This document shows positions 25,542 through 34,304 of a stretch of DNA of 64,000 nt, in pieces; position 1 is the first letter of the stretch, and each line of letters opens with the position of its first letter. Origin of the DNA: Pseudomonas sp. MRSN 12121 (GTDB taxonomy: Bacteria; Pseudomonadota; Gammaproteobacteria; Pseudomonadales; Pseudomonadaceae). The notes below the pieces were generated by a model. That model was given only the letters and a program-made list of their open reading frames with translations. It was not told the DNA's origin and did not search any database. The translations under genes and the position numbers were made by a program. The stretch spans positions 992,001 to 1,056,000 of the forward strand of contig NZ_CP010892.1 in assembly GCF_000931465.1 (NCBI RefSeq). Reading direction: 5' to 3'.

Positions 25542-27167
25542 TTATTTGCTGATGCTGACGCCGTAGAAGGAGTTCAGGCCGAAGGGGCTGATCTTGAAGT
25601 CCTGTACGTTGGCGCGCATGGGTTGGAACACCGTCGAGTGCGCGATCGGTGTCATTGGGACCTGGTCTTTGAGGAGGTGCTGCGCCTGCTTGTACAGCTC
25701 GGTGCGCTTGGCCACGTCCGGAGTGGCCTTGGCTTGCTTGATCAGTGCGTCGTACGGCTTGTCGCACCATTTGGAGAAGTTGTTGCCGTTCATGGCGTCG
25801 CAGCCGAACAGGGTGCCGAGCCAGTTGTCCGGGTCACCATTGTCGCCGCTCCAGCCGATGATCATCGCCTGGTTCTCGCCGCCCTTGGAACGCTTGATGT
25901 ACTCGCCCCATTCGTAGCTGACGATGTTGACCTTCAGGCCGATCTTGGCCCAGTCGGATTGCAGCATTTCCGCCATCAGCTTGGCGTTCGGGTTGTAAGG
26001 GCGCTGTACGGGCATGGCCCACAGGGTGATCTGGGTGCCTTCCTTGATGCCGGCTTCCTTGAGCAGGGCCTTGGCTTTCTCGGGGTCGTACTTGGCATCC
26101 TTGATGGTGTCGTCGTAGGACCACTGGGTCGGCGGCATGGCGTTGACCGCCAGTTGGCCTGCGCCCTGGTACACGGAGTCGATGATCTGCTGCTTGTTCA
26201 CCGCCATGTCCAGCGCCTGGCGGACCTTGAGGTCGGCCAGCGGGTTGGCGTCGGTGCGGCCCTTGAGCACGGGCATCACGTTGTAGGCGATGTAGCCGAG
26301 GTTGAAGCCGGCCTGCTGCGGCAGCTTGAGGTCCTTGTCTTCACCCAGGGCCTTGAGGTCGGCCGGGCGCGGGAACAGGGTGACCTGGCATTCGTTCTTT
26401 TTCAGCTTCTGGATACGTACCGACGGGTCGGTGGTGATGGCGAAGATCAGGTTGTCGATCTTCACGTCTTCAGGCTTCCAGTAGTCCTTGTTGCCGGTGT
26501 AACGGATGTTGGAGTCTTTCTGGTAGCTCTTGAACACGAACGGGCCGGTGCCGACCGGCTTCTGGTTGATGTCGCCGGCCTTGCCTTCCTTGAGCAACTG
26601 GTCGGCATACTCGGCGGACTGGATGGAGGCGAAGCTCATGGCCAGGTTCTGGATGAACGCGGCGTCCACGGTTTTCAGGGTGAACTTGACGGTCTTGTCG
26701 TCGACTTTCTCGACCTTGGTGATGTTGGTATCCATCCCCATGTCGGTGAAGTAAGGGAATTCGGTTGGGTACGCCTTGCGGAACGGCATGTCCTTGTCGA
26801 GCATGCGGTTGAACGTGAAGAGCACGTCGTCGGCGTTGAAGTTGCGGGTCGGCTTGAAGTACGGGGTGGTGTGGAATTTCACGCCATCGCGCAGGTGGAA
26901 GGTGTAGGTCAGGCCGTCGTCGGAGATGTCCCAACTGGTCGCCAGGCCAGGAACGACGGCGGTGCCGCCACGTTCGAACTGGCTGAGACGGTTGAACAGG
27001 GTTTCTGCTGAGGCGTCGAAGTCGGTTCCGGTGGTGTACTGGCCTGGGTCGAAACCGGCCGGGCTCCCTTCGGAGCAGAACACCAGGTTAGTCGCCGCTT
27101 GGGCGAACGGTGCGCTGGCGAGTAAACCGGCGCTGACTAAAAGCGGAATGACTGCTTGTTTGAACAT
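25542..27167 (-). CDS. Dipeptide ABC transporter periplasmic binding protein, paralogue 1
   Basis: 541-residue SBP_bac_5 protein, the first structural gene after psdR. The start at 27167 (MFKQAVIPLLVSAGLLASAP) gives a clean signal peptide cleaved near AQA; an in-frame ATG 8 codons upstream is less likely because it breaks that signal. Motifs LVFCSEGSPAGFDPGQYTT, YTFHLRDGVKFHTTPYFKP and IIGWSGDNGDPDNWLGT are present. Compared with paralogue 2 it has a short insertion (MPVLKGRTDANPLADLKV). In P. aeruginosa the gene in this place (dppA3, PA4500) is repressed by PsdR and feeds the DppBCDF permease. Confidence 0.9.
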   Translation of the reverse strand: MFKQAVIPLLVSAGLLASAPFAQAATNLVFCSEGSPAGFDPGQYTTGTDFDASAETLFNRLSQFERGGTAVVPGLATSWDISDDGLTYTFHLRDGVKFHTTPYFKPTRNFNADDVLFTFNRMLDKDMPFRKAYPTEFPYFTDMGMDTNITKVEKVDDKTVKFTLKTVDAAFIQNLAMSFASIQSAEYADQLLKEGKAGDINQKPVGTGPFVFKSYQKDSNIRYTGNKDYWKPEDVKIDNLIFAITTDPSVRIQKLKKNECQVTLFPRPADLKALGEDKDLKLPQQAGFNLGYIAYNVMPVLKGRTDANPLADLKVRQALDMAVNKQQIIDSVYQGAGQLAVNAMPPTQWSYDDTIKDAKYDPEKAKALLKEAGIKEGTQITLWAMPVQRPYNPNAKLMAEMLQSDWAKIGLKVNIVSYEWGEYIKRSKGGENQAMIIGWSGDNGDPDNWLGTLFGCDAMNGNNFSKWCDKPYDALIKQAKATPDVAKRTELYKQAQHLLKDQVPMTPIAHSTVFQPMRANVQDFKISPFGLNSFYGVSISK

Positions 27168-27943
27168 GGTTGCCTCATGATTTGTTGTCATTTTTGGTGT
27201 AGAGGGCGACCTTATGAGTCGACCCGCCGATACTTATGCAGGCCCCATACCCAATGCAAGGTGCGGGGCCGTCACAAGTATCAAGGAGTGGAACGAACGT
27301 ACATGGATGACGCATTTGTATAAATTCTGACGCATTGGACCGTATGCGCCGGTTTTTTCTGGTGCATGGGCTGCCTTATTGCGGAGCATCCAATGGGGGT
27401 CTTGCCTCCGGTTGGTGCGTCGCTGGAGCGGCTGGCGACCGGCTTCTGTCGAACTGCCCGGCGTTGCCCGCCAGGCGCAAATGTTTCGCGCATTGGATTG
27501 ACCGGATAAAACAGGGTGGTTTGCGGAGGGAGGCCGTGGAGAACGGTTGCCCGGGATCTTGGCGATGGCGAGTGCACAGCGCATCGGAAATCGTGGCTCG
27601 CAGTGAGGTTGTCACTGTGGAGGTTGCGGGTGGCGCATGGCAGTGGGATGCCGCGCATCAGCTCCGCTGTTTGCCAAACCTGGAGCGCAAAGGTCTTACG
27701 CATGCAAACCTCATTTTTTATTTTTCTGCAGCGTCTCTGAGGATTGGCCTTGTGGGCCGGGGCAACTCCCTTCTGGGGCGCCCTGTGCGGCGACGGCGAT
27801 CGCTTGTCCTCGGGTTGAGTGACGATTCGCCGATGCCGAAATTAAGTCATGCTGAAATCGTGGTCAACGAAAATTAAGCGTGGCTAACATTTCTCTTCTG
27901 CCCGAAGTGTCTGTGGGGCTGTTCAGGCGGCTACGGGCCGGAT
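27168..27943. other. Long promoter region between psdR and the first dpp gene
   Basis: About 775 bases without a convincing gene. A minus-strand open frame (27281-27703) has no ribosome site, an improbable Arg/Pro/Thr/Ser-rich composition and no family I recognise. The notable feature is the pair of TGACGCATT direct repeats at 27308-27336. No clear terminator for psdR is visible. Confidence 0.5.
27308..27336. promoter_or_regulatory. Paired TGACGCATT direct repeats, candidate PsdR operator
   Basis: TGACGCATT occurs exactly at 27308-27316 and again at 27328-27336, a 20-base phase (two helical turns), flanking the AT-rich TATACA on the minus strand. This is about 140-170 bases before the first dpp gene. 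Position and phasing suit a repressor dimer or pair over a -10 element; assignment to PsdR is inference. Confidence 0.4.
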
Positions 27944-28507
27944 TCAGGCCGCCGAATGGTCGTCGAACAGCCCCATGGTCGTGACGGTCAGGACTTCTGC
28001 CGGGCCGGCGCCGGCGTTGGCCAGGTAGTGGGGTTTGGTCGAGTCGAAGTGCACCGAGTCGCCGGGGCCGAGGGGATACTGGCGTCCCTCGATGGTGTAG
28101 ACGATCTGCCCCGCCAGTACGTAGGCAAACTCGGCGCCATCATGGGAAATCAGCTCCGACTGGTAGCCCACCGGGATGTTCATCTTCACCGCGTTGATCA
28201 GGTTGCCGGGAAAGGAACTGGACAGCCGCTCGTAGGCCAGGGGCTGGCCTTCGATGGTGTAGCGCACCCGCTTGCCCTCGTGGGAGTCGGGTTGTGCCTG
28301 GGTCGGCTGGTCGAACAGGGCGTTCAGCGGAACGTTCAGGGACTTGGCGATGCTGACAAGGGAGGAGATCGAGACTCCGGTGAGGTTGCGTTCCGCCTGG
28401 GACAGGAAGCTCGCGGTCAGGCCGGATTCGCTGGCAATCTGGCGCAGGGTTTTCTTGGCGGCGCGGCGATAGCGACGCAGGCGTTCGCCGATGCGATCTG
28501 CGGTCAT
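27944..28507 (-). CDS. psdR: XRE-cupin transcriptional repressor PsdR
   Basis: 187-residue regulator: helix-turn-helix of the XRE/SinR type in residues 6-62 (RLRRYRRAAKKTLRQIASES, then GLTASFLSQAERNLTGVSIS), and a C-terminal cupin beta-barrel (about 105-180, ELISHDGAEFAYVLAGQ, GDSVHFDSTKPHY) that should bind the effector. Its position directly upstream of the dpp genes matches PA4499 (PsdR), the repressor of dipeptide uptake and processing whose loss is selected in P. aeruginosa grown on protein. It reads in the same direction as dpp, separated by a 776-base gap. Confidence 0.87.
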   Translation of the reverse strand: MTADRIGERLRRYRRAAKKTLRQIASESGLTASFLSQAERNLTGVSISSLVSIAKSLNVPLNALFDQPTQAQPDSHEGKRVRYTIEGQPLAYERLSSSFPGNLINAVKMNIPVGYQSELISHDGAEFAYVLAGQIVYTIEGRQYPLGPGDSVHFDSTKPHYLANAGAGPAEVLTVTTMGLFDDHSAA

Positions 28508-28654
28508 TGGAGAGACTCTTATAGGAAAGGCGCAGTATACCCGGCGGACATCAATGACGTTCGCCGGGAGCAGTACCGAGGTCCGCGACTTTAGCCGTCA
28601 CCGGCATGGTCGAACTCGCCTCCCCGGGCGGGCGCTCGGGGAAAGGGTGGCTAG

Positions 28655-28699
28655 CAAAAGCGCGGTAACCCGGTGGTGTGCTGGAGGTTACCGCCCTTT
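28655..28699 (-). terminator. Terminator of the SIMPL-domain gene
   Basis: CGGTAACC and GGTTACCG form a stem around a 15-base loop; on the minus strand it is preceded by AAAGGG and followed by CGCTTTTGC. It lies 17 bases after the stop of the gene at 28717. Confidence 0.7.
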
Positions 28700-28716
28700 G
28701 GGGGAGAGGGAAAAGG

Positions 28717-29424
28717 TTACTGCATCAGTACTTCGATCGAGCCGTCGGCGGTCATGCTCACCTGGCTGGTGCCGGCTTCGACTTCCGGGGTCACCGGGGC
28801 GGCATCCATGGCGGCGGCTTTCATCATCGGTCCGCGCAGGTACGGCTGTGGATAACCGTTACTGTTGAGGTTCAGGTTGACGATCTTGTAGCCCTTGCCG
28901 CCCAGCGCCTCGGTGGTCAGCTGCGCACGCGCCTTGAAGGCCTCGACCGCTTCCTTGAGCAGTTTGTCTTCGCTGGCCTTGCGGGTCGGGTCGGCGATGG
29001 CGAAGTCCATGCCGCCCATTTTCAGGTCGGTCAGCAGTTCGCCGGTGAGTTTGGACAGCGCGGCGAAGTCCGAGCTTTCCAGGCGCAGTTCCGCGCGTTC
29101 ACGCCAGCCGGTGATTTTCTGGCCCTTGGTGTCGTAGATCGGGTAGCTGTTGCGGCTGCCCTGGCGCAGGGTGATGTCCTTGACCTGGCGCGCCTGGCCC
29201 AGGGCCTTGTTCATGGTGCTGGTGATTTCCGCGGCGAGCTTGGCCGGGTCGGTGTTCTGCGATTCGCTGTAGAGGGTGACGATCATCAGGTCGCGAGCCA
29301 CTTCCTGGCTGACTTCGGCGCGCAGGGAAACCTGGTTGTAATGCAGTTCATCGGCGGCCAGGGCCGGCAGGCTGGCGAGGGTGCCGAGGGCGAGAAGGGC
29401 GGCGCTGCGACTGAATGTATGCAT
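28717..29424 (-). CDS. SIMPL-domain (DUF541) periplasmic protein
   Basis: 235-residue exported protein. The signal peptide MHTFSRSAALLALGTLASLP ends at ALAADE. The rest is one SIMPL/DUF541 domain (about 25-210): it starts LRAEVSQEVARDLMIVTLYS and continues with TLRQGSRNSYPIYDTKGQKI, ELRLESSDFAALSKLTGEL and KIVNLNLNSNGYPQPYL. Homologues (BP26, YggE) form channel-like oligomers or reduce oxidative stress by unknown means. The same gene neighbours the dpp/psdR locus in P. aeruginosa (PA4495). Monocistronic, with its own terminator. Confidence 0.85.
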   Translation of the reverse strand: MHTFSRSAALLALGTLASLPALAADELHYNQVSLRAEVSQEVARDLMIVTLYSESQNTDPAKLAAEITSTMNKALGQARQVKDITLRQGSRNSYPIYDTKGQKITGWRERAELRLESSDFAALSKLTGELLTDLKMGGMDFAIADPTRKASEDKLLKEAVEAFKARAQLTTEALGGKGYKIVNLNLNSNGYPQPYLRGPMMKAAAMDAAPVTPEVEAGTSQVSMTADGSIEVLMQ

Positions 29425-29544
29425 GAAAACTCCTTGAGTACGATCCGCAGGTATTGGGTCCCAGCCTGCGTGAAACCATCAGACTCTAGCTTTTATTGTC
29501 TGGTTCGGCTCATTACAACTTCTATACATCTATCGGCCTGAGGC

Positions 29545-29612
29545 TCATCGCGGGCAAGCCTCGCTCCTACAGGTATGCGGATCTGTAGGAGCGAGGCTTG
29601 CCCGCGATTGGC
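29545..29612. repeat. REP doublet, type A, inverted pair
   Basis: CATCGCGGGCAAGCCTCGCTCCTACAGG is followed by its inverse TGTAGGAGCGAGGCTTGCCCGCGATTGG, in the divergent gap before roxS. Confidence 0.85.
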
Positions 29613-29620
29613 CGTCGCAG

Positions 29621-29647
29621 AAAACTGTGGCGGTTTGCCGCAGTTTT
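29621..29647. other. Hairpin with A/T flanks upstream of roxS
   Basis: AAAACTGTGGC and GCCGCAGTTTT form an 11-bp stem with a 5-base loop, terminator-shaped in both directions. Neither direction has a gene ending here, so it may insulate roxS from the REP side or regulate it. Confidence 0.4.
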
Positions 29648-29713
29648 GCCTGTGCGGGCCACTGCTTGGTTATACTCGTCGCGATCCGCCTGGAGCGCTC
29701 ATCAGGAGAGCTC

Positions 29714-30976
29714 ATGCTCGCCCCCGTACAACTGCTTTCCGCTACGCGTCAGAACCTCTGGCGCCTGACTTTCATCCGCATCCTGGTTCTGGCCGCGCAG
29801 GCCGGTTCGGTGGGGCTCGCCTACTGGCTCGAGCTGTTGCCGCTGCCCTGGCTGCAACTGTGGGTGACCCTCGGCCTGTCGCTGATTCTGTGCACCTTCA
29901 CCGCCATCCGCCTGCGCACTTCGTGGCCGGTCACCGAGCTGGAATATGCCGTGCAGTTGGCCTGCGACCTGTTTATCCACAGTGCGCTGCTGTATTTCTC
30001 CGGCGGCTCGACCAACCCCTTCGTGTCCTATTACCTAGTGCCGCTGACGATCGCCGCGGTGACCCTGCCATGGCGCTACTCGGTGATCCTCTCCGGCATC
30101 GCGCTGACCATGTACACCCTGCTGCTGGCCCAGTTCTACCCGCTGCAGACCTTCCCCATCGCCCGGGAAAACCTGCAGATCTACGGGATGTGGCTGAGTT
30201 TCGCCCTCGCTGCGGCGGTGATCACCTTCTTCGCCGCGAGGATGGCCGAGGAGCTGCGGCGCCAGGAAGAACTGCGGGCGATCCGCCGTGAGGAGGGCTT
30301 GCGCGATCAGCAATTGCTGGCCGTCGCGACCCAGGCCGCAGGCGCCGCCCATGAACTGGGGACGCCGCTGGCGACCATGAGCGTGCTGCTCAAGGAAATG
30401 CGCCAGGATCACCTCGACCCGATGTTGCAGGACGATCTCGGGGTGCTCCAGGATCAGGTGAAACTGTGCAAGGAAACCTTGCAGCAGTTGGTGCGGGCCG
30501 CCGAAGCCAATCGGCGGATGGCGGTGGAGATGCAGGACGTCACCGTCTGGCTGGACGAAGCGCTGAACCGCTGGCACCTGATGCGTCCCGAAGCCAGCTA
30601 CCGTTTCCAGTTGCTGGGCCAGGGCCCGATGCCACGGCTGGCGCCGCCGCCGGACCTGACCCAGGCCTTGCTCAACCTGCTGAACAATGCCGCCGACGCC
30701 TGTCCGGAAGGCCTGGAAGTCCAGCTGGACTGGGACGCCGAGACCCTGACCATCAGCATTCGCGACCACGGCGCGGGTGTGCCGCTGGCCATCGCCGAGC
30801 AGATCGGCAAGCCGTTTTTTACCACCAAGGGCAAAGGTTTCGGCCTGGGCCTGTTTTTGAGCAAAGCCAGCGTGACACGCGCCGGCGGCTCAGTGAAACT
30901 CTACAGTCATGAGGAAGGCGGCACGCTCACCGAGCTGCGCCTGCCCCACGGCGCCCGAGGAGACCAACATGAGTGA
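29714..30976 (+). CDS. roxS: Redox-sensing histidine kinase RoxS (RegB/PrrB type)
   Basis: 420-residue membrane sensor kinase. Six hydrophobic segments occupy residues 20-175, with the conserved quinone-binding loop GGSTNPF (98-103). The H-box is GAAHELGTPLATM with phospho-acceptor H213; the ATPase domain has LLNLLNNAADAC (N-box), DHGAGVPLAI (G1) and TTKGKGFGLGLFLS (G2). A cysteine in DQVKLCKETL is in the linker region where RegB has its redox switch. RoxSR in P. aeruginosa controls the cyanide-insensitive oxidase and other respiratory genes. The start at 29714 follows an AGGAGAG site. The stop overlaps roxR by 8 bases. Confidence 0.92.
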   Translation: MLAPVQLLSATRQNLWRLTFIRILVLAAQAGSVGLAYWLELLPLPWLQLWVTLGLSLILCTFTAIRLRTSWPVTELEYAVQLACDLFIHSALLYFSGGSTNPFVSYYLVPLTIAAVTLPWRYSVILSGIALTMYTLLLAQFYPLQTFPIARENLQIYGMWLSFALAAAVITFFAARMAEELRRQEELRAIRREEGLRDQQLLAVATQAAGAAHELGTPLATMSVLLKEMRQDHLDPMLQDDLGVLQDQVKLCKETLQQLVRAAEANRRMAVEMQDVTVWLDEALNRWHLMRPEASYRFQLLGQGPMPRLAPPPDLTQALLNLLNNAADACPEGLEVQLDWDAETLTISIRDHGAGVPLAIAEQIGKPFFTTKGKGFGLGLFLSKASVTRAGGSVKLYSHEEGGTLTELRLPHGARGDQHE

Positions 30977-31529
30977 CGAAATCCAAGTCGAAGGCGAAGA
31001 ACTGCCGCATTTGTTGCTGGTAGATGACGACGCCACCTTCACCCGGGTCATGGCGCGGGCCATGAGCCGCCGCGGTTTTCGTGTCAGCACCGCGGGTTCC
31101 GCCGAGGAAGGCCTGGCGCTGGCCCAGCAGGACCTGCCGGACTTCGCCGCGCTGGACCTGAAAATGGACGGCGACTCCGGCCTGGTGCTGCTGCCCAAGC
31201 TGCTCGAACTCGATCCGGAAATGCGCGTGGTGATCCTCACCGGCTATTCGAGCATCGCCACCGCGGTCGAAGCGATCAAGCGCGGTGCCTGCAACTACCT
31301 GTGCAAGCCGGCCGATGCCGACGACGTACTGGCCGCGCTGCTGTCCGAGCATGCCGACCTCGACAGCCTGGTGCCGGAAAATCCGATGTCGGTGGACCGC
31401 CTGCAGTGGGAACACATCCAGCGGGTACTGACCGAACACGAAGGCAATATCTCCGCCACTGCCCGGGCCCTGGGCATGCACCGTCGAACGCTGCAGCGCA
31501 AGTTGCAGAAACGCCCGGTCCGTCGCTGA
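30969..31529 (+). CDS. roxR: Redox response regulator RoxR (RegA/PrrA type)
   Basis: 186-residue response regulator. The receiver domain covers residues 13-130 with the acidic pocket DDD (19-21), phospho-acceptor D63 (AALDLKMDGDSG), T in ILTGYSS and K in CNYLCKPAD. A short linker leads to the Fis-like helix-turn-helix at the C-terminus (GNISATARALGMHRRTLQRK), the RegA hallmark. It is translationally coupled to roxS. Confidence 0.94.
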   Translation: MSDEIQVEGEELPHLLLVDDDATFTRVMARAMSRRGFRVSTAGSAEEGLALAQQDLPDFAALDLKMDGDSGLVLLPKLLELDPEMRVVILTGYSSIATAVEAIKRGACNYLCKPADADDVLAALLSEHADLDSLVPENPMSVDRLQWEHIQRVLTEHEGNISATARALGMHRRTLQRKLQKRPVRR

Positions 31530-31562
31530 ACCGCGACTGAACGAATGTCCTCGGGACCCGTG

Positions 31563-31594
31563 AAAAAACGAGCCGATCCTCTATGATCGGCTCG
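31563..31594 (-). terminator. Leftward terminator-like hairpin after roxR
   Basis: CGAGCCGATC and GATCGGCTCG form a 10-bp perfect stem. The flanking tract is AAAAAA on the left, so the T-tract exists only for leftward transcription. Rightward it would be a stem without a T-run. Confidence 0.5.
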
Positions 31595-31623
31595 ATGCTT
31601 GTCCCCATCCCAATCGAGCCTTG

Positions 31624-33354
31624 ATGATGAATCAGAACGCTGAATATTCCGCGGTCAACGATACTGTGCGCGGGCAGTTTTTCCGTCGGGTCTGGGAAAT
31701 GACCACGCCCTATTGGCGCAGCGAAGAGAAGGGCAAGGCCTGGTTGCTGCTGTTCGCAGTGGTGGCCCTGACCCTGTTCAGCGTGGCGATCTCGGTGTGG
31801 ATCAACAGCTGGTACAAGGACTTCTACAACGCCCTGCAAAAGAAGGACGAAGCGGCGTTCTGGCAATTGATCCTGTATTTCTGCGGGATTGCCGCGGTGG
31901 CTATCCTGGCGGCGGTCTACCGGCTTTACCTGACCCAGATGCTGACCATCCGCTGGCGCGCCTGGCTCACGGAAAAACACTTCGCCCGCTGGCTGGGGCA
32001 CAAGAATTACTACCAGCTGGAGCAGGGCGGCTACACCGATAACCCCGACCAGCGGATTTCCGAAGACCTCAACAGTTTCACCACCAACACCCTGGGGCTC
32101 GCCCTGGGCCTGCTGCGTACCATCGTCAGCCTGGTGTCGTTCTCGATCATCCTCTGGGGGGTATCGGGCAGCATCGAAGTCTTCGGCTACACCATTCCCG
32201 GCTACATGTTCTGGTGCGCACTGGTGTATGCCGCCGTCGGCAGCTGGCTCACGCACTTGATCGGGCGGCGCCTGATCGGCTTGAACAACAACCAGCAACG
32301 CTTCGAGGCGGACCTGCGTTTTTCCATGGTGCGGGTGCGTGAGAACGCCGAGAGCATTGCCCTCTACAACGGCGAACCGAACGAGAACAAGCGACTGAGC
32401 AGCCGTTTCGGCATGGTCTGGCACAACTTCTGGGACATCATGAAGGTGTCCAAGCGCCTGACCTTCTTCACTTCGGGCTATGGCCAGATCGCGATCATTT
32501 TCCCCTTCATCGTCGCCGCCCCGCGTTACCTCACGGGCAAGATCGAACTGGGCGAGCTGATGCAGATCAACTCGGCCTTCGGCAACGTGCAGGAGAACTT
32601 CAGCTGGTTCATCACGGCTTACTCCGACCTCGCGGCCTGGCGTGCCACTTGCGATCGTCTGTTGAGCTTTCGCCAGGCGATGAATGAAAACGAAGAGCGG
32701 CCGCCGGCCATCGACGTGCAAAACCAGGGCGAAACCCTGCAGGTGGAGGATCTTGGCCTGGACCTGCCGGATGGCCGGCATCTGCTGGCCGGTGCCCGGA
32801 TGACCGTGAACCCGGGCGAGCGCCTGATGCTCAGCGGTCGTTCCGGCAGCGGCAAGAGCACCTTGCTGCGGGCGATGGGGCGGCTATGGCCGGCTGGCCA
32901 CGGCAGCATCCGCATGCCCAACCAGCGATACCTGTTCCTGCCGCAGAAGCCTTACCTGCCCATTGGCAGCCTGCGCGAAGCCTTGAGTTATCCACAGTCG
33001 GGAGACACCTACCCGCAAGAGCGTTATGCACAGGTGCTGGAAACCTGTCGCCTGCCGCATCTGGTGGCGCGCCTGGACGAGAGCAACCACTGGCAGCGCA
33101 TGCTGTCGCCGGGCGAGCAGCAGCGCCTGGCCTTTGCCCGGGCCCTGCTCTACGCGCCGCAATGGCTGTACATGGACGAGGCCACTTCGGCCATGGACGA
33201 AGAAGACGAGGCGACGCTCTACCAGGCCCTGATCGACCAGTTGCCGGGGCTGAGCATCGTCAGTGTCGGCCACCGCAGCAGCCTCAAGCGTTTCCACCCG
33301 CGGCATATCCGTATCGAGCGCGGGCACCTGGTCGACCAGGCGGTGACGGCATAG
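31624..33354 (+). CDS. ABC transporter, fused permease-ATPase of SbmA/BacA-like YddA family
   Basis: About 576 residues. The N-terminal half (to about 330) is the SbmA/BacA-type membrane domain with conserved NSWYKDFYNALQKKD, LTIRWRAWLTEKHFARWLG and NPDQRISEDLNSF; the C-terminal half is an ABC domain with Walker A SGRSGSGKSTLLRAMG, signature LSPGEQQRLAFARALL and Walker B WLYMDEATSAMDEED. Relatives move vitamin B12, peptide antibiotics or very-long-chain acyl compounds; the substrate here is unknown. Three in-frame starts (TTG, ATG, ATG) lie at 31621-31629; the first ATG is chosen. Monocistronic after roxSR. Confidence 0.88.
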   Translation: MMNQNAEYSAVNDTVRGQFFRRVWEMTTPYWRSEEKGKAWLLLFAVVALTLFSVAISVWINSWYKDFYNALQKKDEAAFWQLILYFCGIAAVAILAAVYRLYLTQMLTIRWRAWLTEKHFARWLGHKNYYQLEQGGYTDNPDQRISEDLNSFTTNTLGLALGLLRTIVSLVSFSIILWGVSGSIEVFGYTIPGYMFWCALVYAAVGSWLTHLIGRRLIGLNNNQQRFEADLRFSMVRVRENAESIALYNGEPNENKRLSSRFGMVWHNFWDIMKVSKRLTFFTSGYGQIAIIFPFIVAAPRYLTGKIELGELMQINSAFGNVQENFSWFITAYSDLAAWRATCDRLLSFRQAMNENEERPPAIDVQNQGETLQVEDLGLDLPDGRHLLAGARMTVNPGERLMLSGRSGSGKSTLLRAMGRLWPAGHGSIRMPNQRYLFLPQKPYLPIGSLREALSYPQSGDTYPQERYAQVLETCRLPHLVARLDESNHWQRMLSPGEQQRLAFARALLYAPQWLYMDEATSAMDEEDEATLYQALIDQLPGLSIVSVGHRSSLKRFHPRHIRIERGHLVDQAVTA

Positions 33355-33375
33355 TCAACGGTGATCGTACAACTT
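33353..33375 (-). promoter_or_regulatory. Candidate GntR/FCD operator upstream of the regulator gene
   Basis: On the minus strand AGTTGTACGATCACC matches 14 of 15 bases of the motif upstream of kdgD at 36306. It lies 47 bases before the regulator start, suggesting autoregulation. The second half-site is degraded. Confidence 0.5.
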
Positions 33376-33421
33376 GGCTGAGCTATGATGCGCGATCAGT
33401 TTTCGGAGAAAGACCTTCATC

Positions 33422-34171
33422 ATGGACAACCAGAACACGGCGCCACGCCTTCCCCGCAAGCGCCGTAGCCTCGCCCAGGAGCTGGTGACCGTGCTGTCGG
33501 AGCAGATCCGCGATGGCCTGCTCAAGCGCGGCGACAAGTTGCCCACCGAGGCGGCGATCATGGAAGCCCATGGTGTCAGCCGCACCGTGGTGCGCGAAGC
33601 CATTTCCCGGTTGCAGGCCGCCGGCCAGGTGGAAACCCGCCATGGCATCGGCACTTTCGTGCTCGACACGCCAAGCCCCAGCGGTTTCAGGATCGATCCG
33701 GCGACGGTGGTGACCTTGCGCGATGTGCTGGCGATTCTCGAGTTGCGCATCAGCCTGGAAGTGGAGTCGGCCGGGCTGGCCGCGCAGCGGCGCAGCACCG
33801 AGCAATTGGCGGCGATGCGGGCGGCGCTGGACGCCCTCAACGAAAGCGCGGCCCATGACAGCGATGCGGTGGCCTCGGATTTCCAGTTCCACCTGCACAT
33901 TGCCCTGGCCACGGGCAACCGCTATTTCACGGACATCATGACCCACCTGGGGACCAGCATCATTCCGCGCACCCGCCTGAACTCGGCGCGCCTGGCCCAC
34001 GACGACCAGCAGCATTACATGGGCCGCCTGAGCCGCGAGCATGAAGAAATCTATGAAGCCATTGCCCGCCAGGACTCGGACGCGGCCCGGGCAGCGATGC
34101 GTCTGCACCTGACCAACAGTCGCGAACGGCTGCGCCATGCCCATGAAGAGGCAGAGGCACAGCGCGGGTAA
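33422..34171 (+). CDS. GntR-family FCD-domain regulator of galactarate/glucarate catabolism (probable)
   Basis: 249-residue FadR-type regulator: winged helix-turn-helix in residues 12-80 (GDKLPTEAAIMEAHGVSRTV, ISRLQAAGQVETRHGIGTFV) and an all-helical FCD ligand domain (about 95-235) with candidate metal/ligand residues in DFQFHLHIALATGN and SREHEEIYEAI. FCD regulators often sense sugar acids or carboxylates. A nearly identical motif upstream of this gene and of kdgD supports control of the operon at 36384-41833 and itself. The two are separated by a leftward two-gene unit. Confidence 0.85.
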   Translation: MDNQNTAPRLPRKRRSLAQELVTVLSEQIRDGLLKRGDKLPTEAAIMEAHGVSRTVVREAISRLQAAGQVETRHGIGTFVLDTPSPSGFRIDPATVVTLRDVLAILELRISLEVESAGLAAQRRSTEQLAAMRAALDALNESAAHDSDAVASDFQFHLHIALATGNRYFTDIMTHLGTSIIPRTRLNSARLAHDDQQHYMGRLSREHEEIYEAIARQDSDAARAAMRLHLTNSRERLRHAHEEAEAQRG

Positions 34172-34217
34172 AGGCAACAGGCGCCATGCCGGGGAGGCTT
34201 GGCGCCTGTGGTCGGGC

Positions 34218-34301
34218 TGTCGCGGGCAAGTCGGAATCGCCGTCCGCTCGCTCCTACAAAAAACACTGCGGTCTTCTGTAGAAGCGAAGCTTGCTCGCGA
34301 T
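34218..34301. repeat. Degenerate REP doublet, type A
   Basis: A disrupted GTCGCGGGCAAG...CGCTCGCTCCTAC unit is followed by the inverse GTAGAAGCGAAGCTTGCTCGCGA. It separates the convergent 3' ends of the regulator gene and the small gene at 34305. Confidence 0.6.
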
Positions 34302-34304
34302 GCT

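Noticed and set aside
27281..27703. Minus-strand 140-codon frame in the psdR-dpp gap
   Set aside because: No ribosome site, odd Arg/Pro/Ser composition, no recognised domain, and it overlaps the probable operator.
27168..27943. tRNA or other stable RNA gene in the largest gap
   Set aside because: No cloverleaf, TTC-loop or terminal CCA pattern could be found on either strand.
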